Positions 1 to 7,795 of a DNA stretch of 54,939 nucleotides are shown one piece after another. Position 1 is the stretch's first letter. Every line of letters starts with the position of its first letter. The DNA comes from Treponema sp. (GTDB lineage Bacteria > Spirochaetota > Spirochaetia > Treponematales > Breznakiellaceae), in assembly GCA_009777535.1 (NCBI GenBank), contig WRLP01000019.1, positions 1-54,939 on the forward strand. Direction: 5' to 3'. The notes under the pieces were generated by a model. The model was not told the origin of the DNA. It ran no database searches and saw only the letters and a list, made by a program, of their open reading frames with translations. Both the position numbers and the translations under genes were made by a program.

Positions 1-1692
1 ACAGCCCTGCATGAAACGCTGGGCAGGCTGCGGACAATTCTTGCAGGAAGGGAAACCCTTATCCGCGATCTTGCATCGGCGGCAGCGGGCGGGGCAGCGG
101 TGGAAGGAGCGGAGCTAAAGCGTATTGCAGAAAGGCTTGCAGCTACACTGGCTGAGGCCGCCGCCGATGCGGAAAATGCCATTTCGCTTTTTGAAAATTA
201 CCGTGAGCAATCCCCCGCATTTATCGATGAGTTTCTTTCTCCGCAGGGAATTATTACCCAAAAGAGAGCGCTCGATGAAAAAATACGCGAGGCAAAGGAC
301 GGTATAGAGCAGCGCCGGCAGAAAATTAAGGCCCTGCACAGTGAAAATGTCAGCCTTACCGCCAAAATTGACGAATACCGGGCAACCCTGGAAGACATGA
401 GGGTAAGCAGGGCAAGAATGAAAGCCCAGGCGCAGTCCGCCGAGGAACAGGCGAAGTTGATAAGACGCGAACAAAAAAGCCAGGAAGGACTGCTCGAAAG
501 CATACGCAGCGAACTTCTTCTCGATCGAAAAAGGCTGGAAGAAATAAATGAGCGCATAACGGGAACCCATGATGAAATTGCCGGTATTGAGCAAAAGGGA
601 ATCCAGCTTAATACGGAGCTCGAAACGCTTGAAAAGGATATTCAGAAGCGTAACGCCAATGTTGCCGGCAGGAAGGAGATCATCAACAAAAGGACAGCGG
701 AGCTTTCCAGGGTTCAGGAAGCCCTGGAGAGAATCCACCTTGAACTTGTGCAGTCCGATACCGAGATTAAAAACATTCAGGACAATTTCCGTGAGACACA
801 CTCCCGTGATCTGATGGAGTTCGAGGAACGCATCTACACGATTACTGCAGCCCCTGCCGTTCTGCGAGATAAGCTGGCCGCCGCCCGCACGCAGATGAGG
901 GATTTGGGTTCTGTAAACCTTATGGCTCCCGAGGAATTTGCCGAAATAAAGGAGCGCTACGACTTCCTGAGCGGACAAATGGCCGACCTGGAAAAAGCCC
1001 GCAAAGACCTGGAAGACCTTACAACCGAGATTCGCCAGGAAGCCTCGGAGCTGTTTATTACCACATATAACCGCATTAAAAGAAATTTTCACAATATGTT
1101 CCGCCGGCTCTTTGGCGGCGGCCGGGCGGAACTTATGCTCTCCGATCCGAACCATGTACTGGAATCGGGCATCGAAATTTTCGCCCAGCCGCCCGGAAAA
1201 AAACTGGAACACATCAACCTGCTTTCCGGTGGTGAGCGTTCCATGACGGCGGTTGCCCTGCTCTTTGCCACTTATATGGTAAGGCCAAGCCCCTTCTGTC
1301 TGTTAGACGAAATTGACGCCGCCCTAGACGAAGCGAATGTAGTCCGTTTTGTGCAGCTTCTGCGGGAATTCAGCAGCAACAGCCAGTTTGTCGTTATTAC
1401 CCATAACAAAAAAACAGTTACCAGTGCAGACACGCTGCTGGGCGTTACAATGGAAGAATCGGGGGTAACAAAACTTGTTGCAATAAGGCTGAAGAACGAT
1501 GAGGTTGTAAGGGAAGAGCCTCCCCAGCGGGAATTGTGGGATGATGACGGCGGTTTTATGGAAGAAGATGTCCAGGCTGAGGACGGCCGCCAGCTCCCAC
1601 CCGGCGTGAACGATCCGCGCAAGGTAAGCGAAGCCCAACTGCGGCCAATTACAGCAGCCGGGCAGCCGCCGCAAGAAATTTCGCAGGGTTAA
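1..1692 (+). CDS. smc: Chromosome partition protein SMC, C-terminal half (5' end outside window)
   Basis: The reading frame is open from the first base, so the true start lies upstream; 563 residues are visible. SMC is the ATPase of the condensin-like complex that compacts and segregates the chromosome. Visible parts are the second half of the long coiled coil (rich in Glu, Lys, Arg, Leu), the return to the head domain near base 1090 (FRRLFGGG), the ABC signature LSGGE near base 1222, and the Walker B/D-loop stretch LLDEIDAALDE near base 1300, followed by the ITHNK switch region. About 60 residues after the last head motif form an acidic, Pro-rich tail. Its stop codon directly abuts the stop of the convergent PIN gene. 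Identification is secure; only the N-terminal half is missing. Confidence 0.96.
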   Translation, partial: TALHETLGRLRTILAGRETLIRDLASAAAGGAAVEGAELKRIAERLAATLAEAAADAENAISLFENYREQSPAFIDEFLSPQGIITQKRALDEKIREAKDGIEQRRQKIKALHSENVSLTAKIDEYRATLEDMRVSRARMKAQAQSAEEQAKLIRREQKSQEGLLESIRSELLLDRKRLEEINERITGTHDEIAGIEQKGIQLNTELETLEKDIQKRNANVAGRKEIINKRTAELSRVQEALERIHLELVQSDTEIKNIQDNFRETHSRDLMEFEERIYTITAAPAVLRDKLAAARTQMRDLGSVNLMAPEEFAEIKERYDFLSGQMADLEKARKDLEDLTTEIRQEASELFITTYNRIKRNFHNMFRRLFGGGRAELMLSDPNHVLESGIEIFAQPPGKKLEHINLLSGGERSMTAVALLFATYMVRPSPFCLLDEIDAALDEANVVRFVQLLREFSSNSQFVVITHNKKTVTSADTLLGVTMEESGVTKLVAIRLKNDEVVREEPPQRELWDDDGGFMEEDVQAEDGRQLPPGVNDPRKVSEAQLRPITAAGQPPQEISQG

Positions 1693-2109
1693 TTACTGAT
1701 CCTTTACCCCATCAACCATTTCCAGATATTTCTTTGCAGTTATGATTTCTATGCCGCTGAATTCTGTTATTTCCAATAAATGAATGTCGCCTGATATTAT
1801 ATAATCCGCATTGCATGCTATCCCGCATTCTATGTATTTGTTGTCTGTTTTATCCCTGCTTCCTTTTCCTGTTATTTTTTCCGGCACAACCTTGTTTGCA
1901 ATATCCTCTATTGATTTAATGTAGTATTCTATTTCATTTTTGCCGGCGTGAAATTTTGGCCTTCTGAGTACTTCTTCAATTTCAGCCAGTATCTCGTTTG
2001 TAATAAATAACTCGTCAGATTTATTTATCACTCTTTCCAAAACAACCCTTGGGTTTCCGCCCCAAAAAAGTGAAGATATAAAAATATTGGCGTCTAATAC
2101 TATCTTCAT
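1693..2109 (-). CDS. PIN-domain toxin of a type II toxin-antitoxin pair
   Basis: 138 residues, the usual length of the 'PIN family putative toxin' group. The start MKIVLDANIFIS carries the first catalytic Asp (D6). Further acidic positions typical of the metal site are E43, the DKTDNKY segment (D86, D89) and D108 in the ISGD segment. By family knowledge PIN toxins are metal-dependent RNases that cleave RNA when the antitoxin is lost. The start codon overlaps the antitoxin stop by four bases (ATGA), so the two are probably translationally coupled. It converges on smc with no spacer. The target RNA cannot be read from sequence. Confidence 0.85.
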   Translation of the reverse strand: MKIVLDANIFISSLFWGGNPRVVLERVINKSDELFITNEILAEIEEVLRRPKFHAGKNEIEYYIKSIEDIANKVVPEKITGKGSRDKTDNKYIECGIACNADYIISGDIHLLEITEFSGIEIITAKKYLEMVDGVKDQ

Positions 2110-2360
2110 TCAGTTTTCTGTTTTTTTTCTTTTCTGTATTTTTTAATTTCCTCGTTAACGTCTTTTTCTGTAAAACCATATTTTGAGGATAAACTTTCTC
2201 CATACGCAAAAATACTTTGCCATTTTCTTTTACGTTCAATGTACATTCTGGCCGCTTCTCTTATCAATTCCGAACGTGTCCTGGCTTCGCTTTTCGCTAT
2301 TTCGTCAATTTGCTGCAATATGTCCGTATTAAAAGAAATGTTTACCGTGGATAATGCCAT
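2106..2360 (-). CDS. Ribbon-helix-helix antitoxin partner of the PIN toxin
   Basis: 84 residues from the ATG at 2360. That start is preferred over one nine codons upstream because AAGGAG sits at the right distance before it and because the protein then begins with the expected short beta strand (STVNISFNTDIL). This is followed by two helices (QQIDEIAKSEARTRSELIREA), the CopG/Arc-like fold. The charged C-terminal tail is the likely toxin-binding arm. It is first in the pair, the standard order for autoregulated modules, and its promoter carries a perfect inverted repeat that such a dimer would be expected to bind. Function is inferred from fold and context. Confidence 0.83.
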   Translation of the reverse strand: MALSTVNISFNTDILQQIDEIAKSEARTRSELIREAARMYIERKRKWQSIFAYGESLSSKYGFTEKDVNEEIKKYRKEKKQKTE

Positions 2361-2378
2361 ACAATGCTCCTTGTTTTT

Positions 2379-2407
2379 AATATACAAGGTTTGTATATGT
2401 TTGTCAA
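2379..2407 (-). promoter_or_regulatory. Promoter and operator of the PIN/RHH toxin-antitoxin pair
   Basis: On the minus strand TTGACA (2402-2407) is followed after 17 bases by TATATT (2379-2384). A perfect 7-bp inverted repeat with a 3-base centre, TATACAA-GGT-TTGTATA (2381-2397), fills the spacer and overlaps the -10 box. A ribbon-helix-helix dimer bound here would block RNA polymerase. The boxes are seen directly; repressor binding is inference. Confidence 0.72.
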
Positions 2408-2558
2408 CAAAGCGCGGATATCCTGCCTAATCGCCTAAGAGGCCCGGGATAAAAACTAAAAAGCGGTATAAACACAGCCGCCGCTTGCCGAATTCTCCCA
2501 AGCATGATAATATTGCCTTAATGGGCGAAAAAATCTCCACATTTGAACAGATCTCCCC

Positions 2559-2639
2559 CAACAGGCAACAGGCAACAGGCAACAGGCAACAGGCAACAGG
2601 CAACAGGCAACAGGCAACAGGCAACAGGCAACAGGCAAC
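2559..2639. repeat. Tandem heptamer array, about 11 copies of CAACAGG
   Basis: An uninterrupted run of the 7-base unit CAACAGG (ACAGGCA in another register), just over 11 copies, with no mismatch. It lies in a non-coding gap between the toxin-antitoxin promoter and a lipoprotein gene. It is open in several frames on both strands, but the conceptual products are only short Cys/Leu/Pro/Val or Gln/Asn repeats and are not credible proteins. A perfect array of this kind is expected to vary in copy number by slippage. Apart from it I see nothing gene-like in 2410-2825. Confidence 0.95.
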
Positions 2640-2825
2640 CCAATTGTATCATATATACATATAGATTCGAGTCAACTAATCAACAGTTTTTAATTTTCTG
2701 CTGTCAGCGAATAGCCGGTTTCAATCATCTTAACTTATTTTCCTCTTTTTTTTGAGCAATTGTACATCTGTCTTTATATAACTCTGCCCAGATGGGCGTG
2801 AATTTTTTCTAAAAAGGAGCGCAAA

Positions 2826-4046
2826 ATGAAAAAATCAATTAAGGTTTTAGGGATTGTTGCTCTTACAGCGATAATCGGGTTTTCCATCACTGGTTGTGAA
2901 ACAGATGGCGGCAGTAGTGGCAATTTTGTAGCCGTAACATCCATCACTGGGGTTCCGGCAACCGGCACAGCGGGAACACCACTTACCCTGACCGGAACTG
3001 TTGTTCCTTCCGGAGCAACCAACAAGACCATTATATGGTCGGTTTCGGATCCGGGGACAACCGGAGCAACAATCGCCGGCAGCACTTTGACAACAACTGC
3101 GGCGGGAAATGTAAAAGTTAGAGCGACGATTATCAGCGGAGCGGCCATCGGAACAAATTATACGCAGGACTTTGACATAACGATAAATCCTGCAGCAGCC
3201 GGCGGTTTTGTTGCGGTAATTTCCATCACCGGCGTTCCAATAACCGGCACTGTGGGAGCACTTACGCTAACCGGAACAGTAAATCCCGGCAATGCGACAA
3301 ACAATACCATTGTGTGGTCGCTCGTTTCAGCGGGAACAACCGGCGCAACACTAAGCGGAAACACTTTAACCACAACGGCTGCCGGAACTGTAAGGGTAGG
3401 AGCAACAATCGCGAACGGAACGGCTGTCGGGACTCCCTTTACAGATGAATTCGATATCGTAATCGGTACAGGCGGCGATGGTTTTGTGCCGGTATCATCA
3501 ATTACGGGTGTTTCGACCAATGCCGTAGTAGGCCTCCTTACACTCAACGGAATTGTAAGTCCCGACAATGCAACAAACAAAACCATTACGTGGTCGATTG
3601 CTTCAGCCGGAACTACAGGTGCAAGTATTGCCGGAAATGTTTTGACAACGACGGCGGCGGGAACTGCCAGGGTTAGGGCGACAATTACTGACGGAACAGC
3701 CGTTGGAACTGACTACACTGACGATTTCGACATTACAATAAGCAGCTCCGGCAATGCCTTTGCCGTAACATTCACCGGATTCCATGATGAAGTAATCGAT
3801 TTTTCCCTAAGTACCGGCAACGATCTGCGGGCGGGAGATATACTGCGCATAACAGTTAACGGTGATTTCGACTCCGAGTATGATTATATGTGGGTTAATT
3901 GGGAGGGCTATTTCTGGACAGTGGAGAATTATCTAGATATTTATATTGAACCCTGGACGCATATTGGGCTCTATCGTATTTCGGTAATCGTCTACAGCGG
4001 CGGTGTACCTTATTCCAAAGAAGTAACCTTTAGGGTTGTAAGATAG
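2826..4046 (+). CDS. Lipoprotein with three Ig-like (BIG_2-type) repeats
   Basis: 406 residues. AAAGGAG lies 8-10 bases before the ATG. The N-terminus is a lipoprotein signal ending in ITGC (Cys24). Three repeats of about 88-95 residues follow, each starting with a 'V..ITGVP.TG' type strand and containing TLTGTV, NATNKTI.WS, GTTGA and LTTTAAG.V.VRATI. They resemble bacterial Ig-like group 2 domains of surface proteins. The last 100 residues differ and are rich in Trp and Tyr. The repeats are similar in DNA as well as protein, so unequal recombination could change their number. It sits 11 bases before a second lipoprotein gene and is probably co-transcribed with it. It is likely displayed on a membrane; the ligand is unknown. 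Confidence 0.8.
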   Translation: MKKSIKVLGIVALTAIIGFSITGCETDGGSSGNFVAVTSITGVPATGTAGTPLTLTGTVVPSGATNKTIIWSVSDPGTTGATIAGSTLTTTAAGNVKVRATIISGAAIGTNYTQDFDITINPAAAGGFVAVISITGVPITGTVGALTLTGTVNPGNATNNTIVWSLVSAGTTGATLSGNTLTTTAAGTVRVGATIANGTAVGTPFTDEFDIVIGTGGDGFVPVSSITGVSTNAVVGLLTLNGIVSPDNATNKTITWSIASAGTTGASIAGNVLTTTAAGTARVRATITDGTAVGTDYTDDFDITISSSGNAFAVTFTGFHDEVIDFSLSTGNDLRAGDILRITVNGDFDSEYDYMWVNWEGYFWTVENYLDIYIEPWTHIGLYRISVIVYSGGVPYSKEVTFRVVR

Positions 4047-4057
4047 GAGGCGGAACA

Positions 4058-6121
4058 ATGAAAATACTATTTAACAAATACACTGCACTGTTCGCATTTT
4101 TGGGCGTACTGTTGTTGGCAGGCTGTGATAATGCACTTACTCCTGTTTCCACAAACAGCGGAGGTGCCATTACCATTACCGTCTCAAATACCGCGATTGG
4201 TTCCAGAACTTTGTTTCCCAGTGCTGATTTTACCAAATATGAGCTTGGTTTTTCAGGTCCTGGAGGACTCACCCATACTGAAACGCTGCTGGGCGGGCAA
4301 AGCTCCATAACAGTCAGCAGTCTTGCATCGGGTAGCTGGACAATCGATGTTACCGGCTATGTTACCATAGACGGCACGGAATATGCGGCGGCGCAGGGAA
4401 GTGAAACGGTAACCATAGACAGTACTTCACAGAATATAAACATTCCCATATCGGCAACCATGGGCGGAGATGACGGATTTTTCTCGTATTCAGTAATCTT
4501 TCCTCAAAACATGTTTCATGCGGGTTTATGGTTTTATGAGTTTGATACAAATAATAACTATCATTATATCGACTTAATTGAACAGCCCGCAGGCCTTATT
4601 GAAGACCTTCCTCCGGGATACTATTTGATGTTTATTAACATTTATAACGGTTATGAAACAGCGCACATGGCTGAAATAGTCCATATTTACTCGAATATGG
4701 AAACAAGGGCCGACTATGTTTTTACCCACGCTGATTTTTCGGAAACCATCACAATTAGCGGTAAGGTAAATTTTACAATTAATGGAGCGCCTTCAGTCAT
4801 CAATGTTACTGTATATGCATATACAGAAAGCGGTGAGGAATACAACAGTTACGAATTTATAGGCAGCGACAGCATCTGGTCGATTAAAGTGGCACCTTAC
4901 ATTACGGCTGAAACATTTAATTTTTGGGTACACTACTACGATGGTTTTGACTTTTATACGGTAGATACAGGTGTGAGTATATCGGTTCTTGATACCAATA
5001 TACCCAACATTAACCTTGGTACTATTTCTCTTACATTAGACTTTCCGCCTTCCAGTCATACTGCCCTTATACCTGACCAATGGGAAAATGGCGAAATTTC
5101 CAATGCCGGAGATGTTGACTGGTATTCACTTACTGTTGTTAGCGGGACGGATTATTATTTCTGGAGAAATGACAGTTCCGAGGATGGCGATGGCAGTAAA
5201 ACTCTTAATACATGGGGGGGCGCCTGGTATGCTGACGGAGAACAATGGTTCGGTCATGGCTATTCCAATCCGAATGTTTACCAAGCTGACAGAAGTGGCA
5301 TCGTTTATGTCAGGGTTAAAGCCGGATCACCTGGTAACACCGGCACCTATGGGATTGTATATAATACCACAGGTATAAAGCCAAGTTCTTTTATAATTCC
5401 AACTGACCACACCCTTTTAACAAATAACCAATGGGAAGAAGATGAAATTTTACATCCAGGTATTGTTGATTGGTATTCGATTACTGTAACCAATGAGACA
5501 GACTATTACATCTGGTGGAATGACGGTTGGGACGGCGATGGCAGTAAAAACCTTCGTGCACGGGTGAGCGCCTGGTACAGTGACGGGACAGAAATTTTTT
5601 TTGGGGAACGAGGTAATGGTTTTAGGAATCCTCACAGTTTCCAAGCTGTAAGTAGCGGTGTGGTTTATGTAATGGTTGGTAGATTTTCCATTGCTTATGC
5701 TGGTAGCACCTATGGAATTGTATACAATACTACCGGTACAAAGCCGCCCGCCTCTTGGGATCCGCCTGCCAGCTCCACCCCGCTGGCCATATACACATGG
5801 GAAAACGGCGAAATTACCAGCCCGGGCGATGAGGAATGGTATTCATTTACAGCTACCAATGGGACATATTATTATATCTGGTGGAACGACGATTGGATCG
5901 GTGATGGCTCTAAAACCCTGGAAACAAGAGTGGACGCCTGGTACAGCGACGGGATAAATATTTTTGTAAATTCTATCAGCCTAACCTCCCGGCCGTCTAG
6001 GTTTCAGGCCGATAGGAACGATACGGTTTATGTAAGGGTTAGAGCCCGGGGACATGGATACGATACCGGAACCTACGGAATTGTTTATAGCACCTACAAT
6101 ACAATGCCAGCTTATCCTTAG
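4058..6121 (+). CDS. Large lipoprotein with three C-terminal Trp/Tyr-rich repeats
   Basis: 687 residues with GGAGGC before the ATG, overlapping the previous stop. The lipoprotein signal ends LLAGC (Cys23). Residues 30-330 hold several beta-rich segments in which short extracellular-type domains can be guessed. From about residue 335 to the end there are three copies of a repeat of about 110 residues. Each has W(E)xGEI, a GD.(D/E)WYS(L/I/F)T stretch, YY.WWND, DGDGSK.L, AWY.DG and a closing VYVRV...GTYGIVY. The layout recalls bacterial pre-peptidase C-terminal-like domains, but I cannot assign the family. It forms a two-gene unit with the upstream lipoprotein and is followed by a strong hairpin. 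Exact function unknown. Confidence 0.78.
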   Translation: MKILFNKYTALFAFLGVLLLAGCDNALTPVSTNSGGAITITVSNTAIGSRTLFPSADFTKYELGFSGPGGLTHTETLLGGQSSITVSSLASGSWTIDVTGYVTIDGTEYAAAQGSETVTIDSTSQNINIPISATMGGDDGFFSYSVIFPQNMFHAGLWFYEFDTNNNYHYIDLIEQPAGLIEDLPPGYYLMFINIYNGYETAHMAEIVHIYSNMETRADYVFTHADFSETITISGKVNFTINGAPSVINVTVYAYTESGEEYNSYEFIGSDSIWSIKVAPYITAETFNFWVHYYDGFDFYTVDTGVSISVLDTNIPNINLGTISLTLDFPPSSHTALIPDQWENGEISNAGDVDWYSLTVVSGTDYYFWRNDSSEDGDGSKTLNTWGGAWYADGEQWFGHGYSNPNVYQADRSGIVYVRVKAGSPGNTGTYGIVYNTTGIKPSSFIIPTDHTLLTNNQWEEDEILHPGIVDWYSITVTNETDYYIWWNDGWDGDGSKNLRARVSAWYSDGTEIFFGERGNGFRNPHSFQAVSSGVVYVMVGRFSIAYAGSTYGIVYNTTGTKPPASWDPPASSTPLAIYTWENGEITSPGDEEWYSFTATNGTYYYIWWNDDWIGDGSKTLETRVDAWYSDGINIFVNSISLTSRPSRFQADRNDTVYVRVRARGHGYDTGTYGIVYSTYNTMPAYP

Positions 6122-6131
6122 CATTTATTAA

Positions 6132-6159
6132 CCCAGCACCTAAATTCTTAGGTGCTGGG
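6132..6159 (+). terminator. Hairpin after the two-lipoprotein unit
   Basis: A perfect 12-bp stem, CCCAGCACCTAA / TTAGGTGCTGGG, with a 4-base loop, begins 10 bases after the stop codon. The following tract (GGCTTCTTTG) is only weakly T-rich, so termination may be incomplete. The hairpin could also serve the minus-strand gene that ends at 6279. Confidence 0.65.
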
Positions 6160-6278
6160 GGCTTCTTTGACACAGCGCCCTGTTTATGCCTGGGCAACCA
6201 AGGGTTTTATTTTTTTTAATTCCAAGGCTATAGAATGTTCGGCCATCTTGATGTCATAGGCATTTTGATAGTATATAA

Positions 6279-6875
6279 TTAAATTATATCCATTACATGC
6301 AAAGCTTTCTTCTGCATTACAAAATAACTGTTTTGGGCAATGGATAGATTGGCAAGTCGTTGTTTGAGCAGGGCTTTTTCAATTGGGTCGACACCTGGAG
6401 AGCGAAGTATATTTTGAATTCTTGTTTTATGAGAGATAACTGCAATATGGAATGAATCCTTGGGGAAGCTACTAATACGATATTTCACATCATGAGGATA
6501 TGTTTTGTCAGTCGTTTTATAACCGGGTTCATCAACAGCTTCAAGCGCAAGAAATGCGTCATTAAAACTTTGTATAGCTTTGGTAAGGCTGCTTAGGGTT
6601 TCTTTATCGTTTTCTTCACAAAATTGAAGTTCCTGGGTTATGAAGGTATATTCAACAAAAATAATGGCTCGAGGGTCGGCAGTAGATAAAGCATCTCTAA
6701 AAGCTGATAATGCTACTGATATGCCCGTTTCGTATGAAATACGCCCTTCTTGTTCTTTTCCCCTGGTAGCAAAACCTTTTCGGCCAAAATCAATAGCCGC
6801 CGCCGCATCATATATACTATTTACTAAGCCAGTCAGATCCAAATTCTGCCTCTGCCTCCGACAAATTCCAACCAC
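6279..6875 (-). CDS. Unrecognised protein, second gene of overlapping cassette (copy 1)
   Basis: Up to 198 residues, mostly helical and soluble, with no signal peptide or membrane segment. I do not recognise the family. A close paralogue is encoded at 29482-30045. Conserved blocks are NLDLTGLVN, GRKGFATRGKEQEGR.SYE, EYTF.TQELQFC, Q.FDDAFL and DSFHIA.ISHKTR.QNIL..PG.D.IEKALLKQR. The first 59 bases overlap the preceding small gene in another frame. There is no ATG near the conserved N-terminus: GTG at 6875 or TTG within the NLDL block are the options, and the other copy lacks this GTG. It may start at TTG by coupling, or be expressed by a +1 frameshift. It lies between two imperfect 28-base direct repeats. 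Confidence 0.72.
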   Translation of the reverse strand: MVGICRRQRQNLDLTGLVNSIYDAAAAIDFGRKGFATRGKEQEGRISYETGISVALSAFRDALSTADPRAIIFVEYTFITQELQFCEENDKETLSSLTKAIQSFNDAFLALEAVDEPGYKTTDKTYPHDVKYRISSFPKDSFHIAVISHKTRIQNILRSPGVDPIEKALLKQRLANLSIAQNSYFVMQKKALHVMDII

Positions 6876-7053
6876 TCTTTATTAGTTCCTCTACACCGAC
6901 TTTCTCTTTGTAAATTTTTGCCAAATACGGAGGCATGGGGGCTGTCCTTATAAGGCGACTAAATCCTTCTTTATCTCCCGCTCCCCATAACGCACAGGCT
7001 TTGTTTGATATAGCTAGTTTTTCATCCAGGGTCATCGTTTGAGCTTGCGGCAT
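6817..7053 (-). CDS. Unrecognised 78-residue protein, first gene of overlapping cassette (copy 1)
   Basis: GAGGAGAA lies 4 bases before the ATG. The protein is small and helical (TMTLDEKLAI, then PYLAKIYKEKVGVEELIKSGWNLSEAEAEFG). It has no known domain that I can name. A paralogue with the same beginning (TMTLDEKLAI), the same PLPPYLAK-like middle and the same end (AEFGS.WLSK) is encoded at 29289-29519. In both places its 3' end overlaps the next gene, which reads in the +1 frame. The constant pairing suggests that the two products act together; a toxin-antitoxin or partner relation is possible but unproven. Confidence 0.75.
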   Translation of the reverse strand: MPQAQTMTLDEKLAISNKACALWGAGDKEGFSRLIRTAPMPPYLAKIYKEKVGVEELIKSGWNLSEAEAEFGSDWLSK

Positions 7054-7150
7054 ACATTTCTCCTCAATTTAAATATATCATTCCGGAATACCTTCGGCAA
7101 GCGGAGACAGCTTCGGTATTATGTATAACGATACAGGTACAGCACCCTGT

Positions 7151-7795
7151 TTATGCCGAAGCAACCCACGGCACCCAGGACAGCAGTACAACAGCGGCGA
7201 GCAGAAAAAATCCGGCGGGCCTTGTGCGACCGGCTGGGGCGGCGGCAGGTGAAATTGTGGCTGGCTGCGAAACATCCGCATTATTTGCGCTCAAACTCAA
7301 CAAGAGCTGGTCGATATCTGTGATAAAATTTCTTGCTGTTATTCGACGTTTTTCGCTCATGACGAGCGCAAAAATGCGGAAGGACTCCCCGATTAATTCC
7401 CCAAAAAGCCCCGGAATTTTTAAGTCGCGCCGGATTGTAAAGCGGGAAAGCATAAGCAGGCCCAGCACCGTCGCCGCCCGGCCTGTTCCGGCTGCGAGTG
7501 CGCCGGAAGTAATTTTGAACGGCCCGGCGGAAAATAAAACCTGCCCGTAGGGAATAATCAGATTAAAAACGACGATTCCCAAAAAAACAAGAATTGTAAC
7601 AATGGGATTATTCTTTTTCCCGGAAAGCCATGCCAGCAGCCAGAAAAAAGTAAACTGCAGTATACGCAGTCTTGTATCGGAGTTAAAAAGCAGCGCCGGC
7701 ATAATAACAAGGCCGGCAATGAACAGCGCCCTCGCGGTAAAAAGACTTTCGTATACCAAAAGCCGCCTGGTCCTGAATTGTTCAAGTCTGCTCAT
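7151..7795 (-). CDS. Membrane protein resembling ECF transporter T component
   Basis: 214 residues from the ATG at 7795, which overlaps the stop of the Gx-transporter gene by four bases (ATGA). Several hydrophobic segments span residues 20-150. A conserved-looking cytoplasmic stretch (SRFTIRRDLKIPGLFGELIGESFRIF..VMSEKRRI) resembles the coupling region of CbiQ/EcfT-like proteins. A Pro/Ala-rich linker and one more hydrophobic segment close the protein. In family knowledge T components couple an ATPase to a substrate-binding S component. No ATPase gene lies nearby, so the energy source would have to be encoded elsewhere. Assignment rests on general pattern and neighbourhood. Confidence 0.55.
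   Translation of the reverse strand: MSRLEQFRTRRLLVYESLFTARALFIAGLVIMPALLFNSDTRLRILQFTFFWLLAWLSGKKNNPIVTILVFLGIVVFNLIIPYGQVLFSAGPFKITSGALAAGTGRAATVLGLLMLSRFTIRRDLKIPGLFGELIGESFRIFALVMSEKRRITARNFITDIDQLLLSLSANNADVSQPATISPAAAPAGRTRPAGFFLLAAVVLLSWVPWVASA

Larger units (their letters stand above)
6172..7166. repeat. Imperfect 28-base direct repeats flanking cassette copy 1
   Basis: Bases 6172-6199 and 7139-7166 match at 24 of 28 positions (ACAGCxCCCTGTTTATGCC then a 3-base difference then GCAACC). The right-hand copy covers the last codons and stop of the ECF-T-like gene. The left-hand copy is non-coding. They enclose the two cassette genes and almost nothing else, as would be expected if that segment had been inserted with duplication of a piece of the neighbouring gene. 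Confidence 0.6.

Noticed and set aside
115-1212. Long minus-strand open frame opposite smc (365 codons)
   Set aside because: It is the mirror of a strongly conserved SMC coding region, has no family pattern and arises from the codon bias of the real gene.
2427-2755. Open frames across the heptamer array (Cys/Leu/Pro/Val and Gln/Asn repeats)
   Set aside because: A 7-base unit stays open in many frames by arithmetic; no start signal or non-repeat conserved part.
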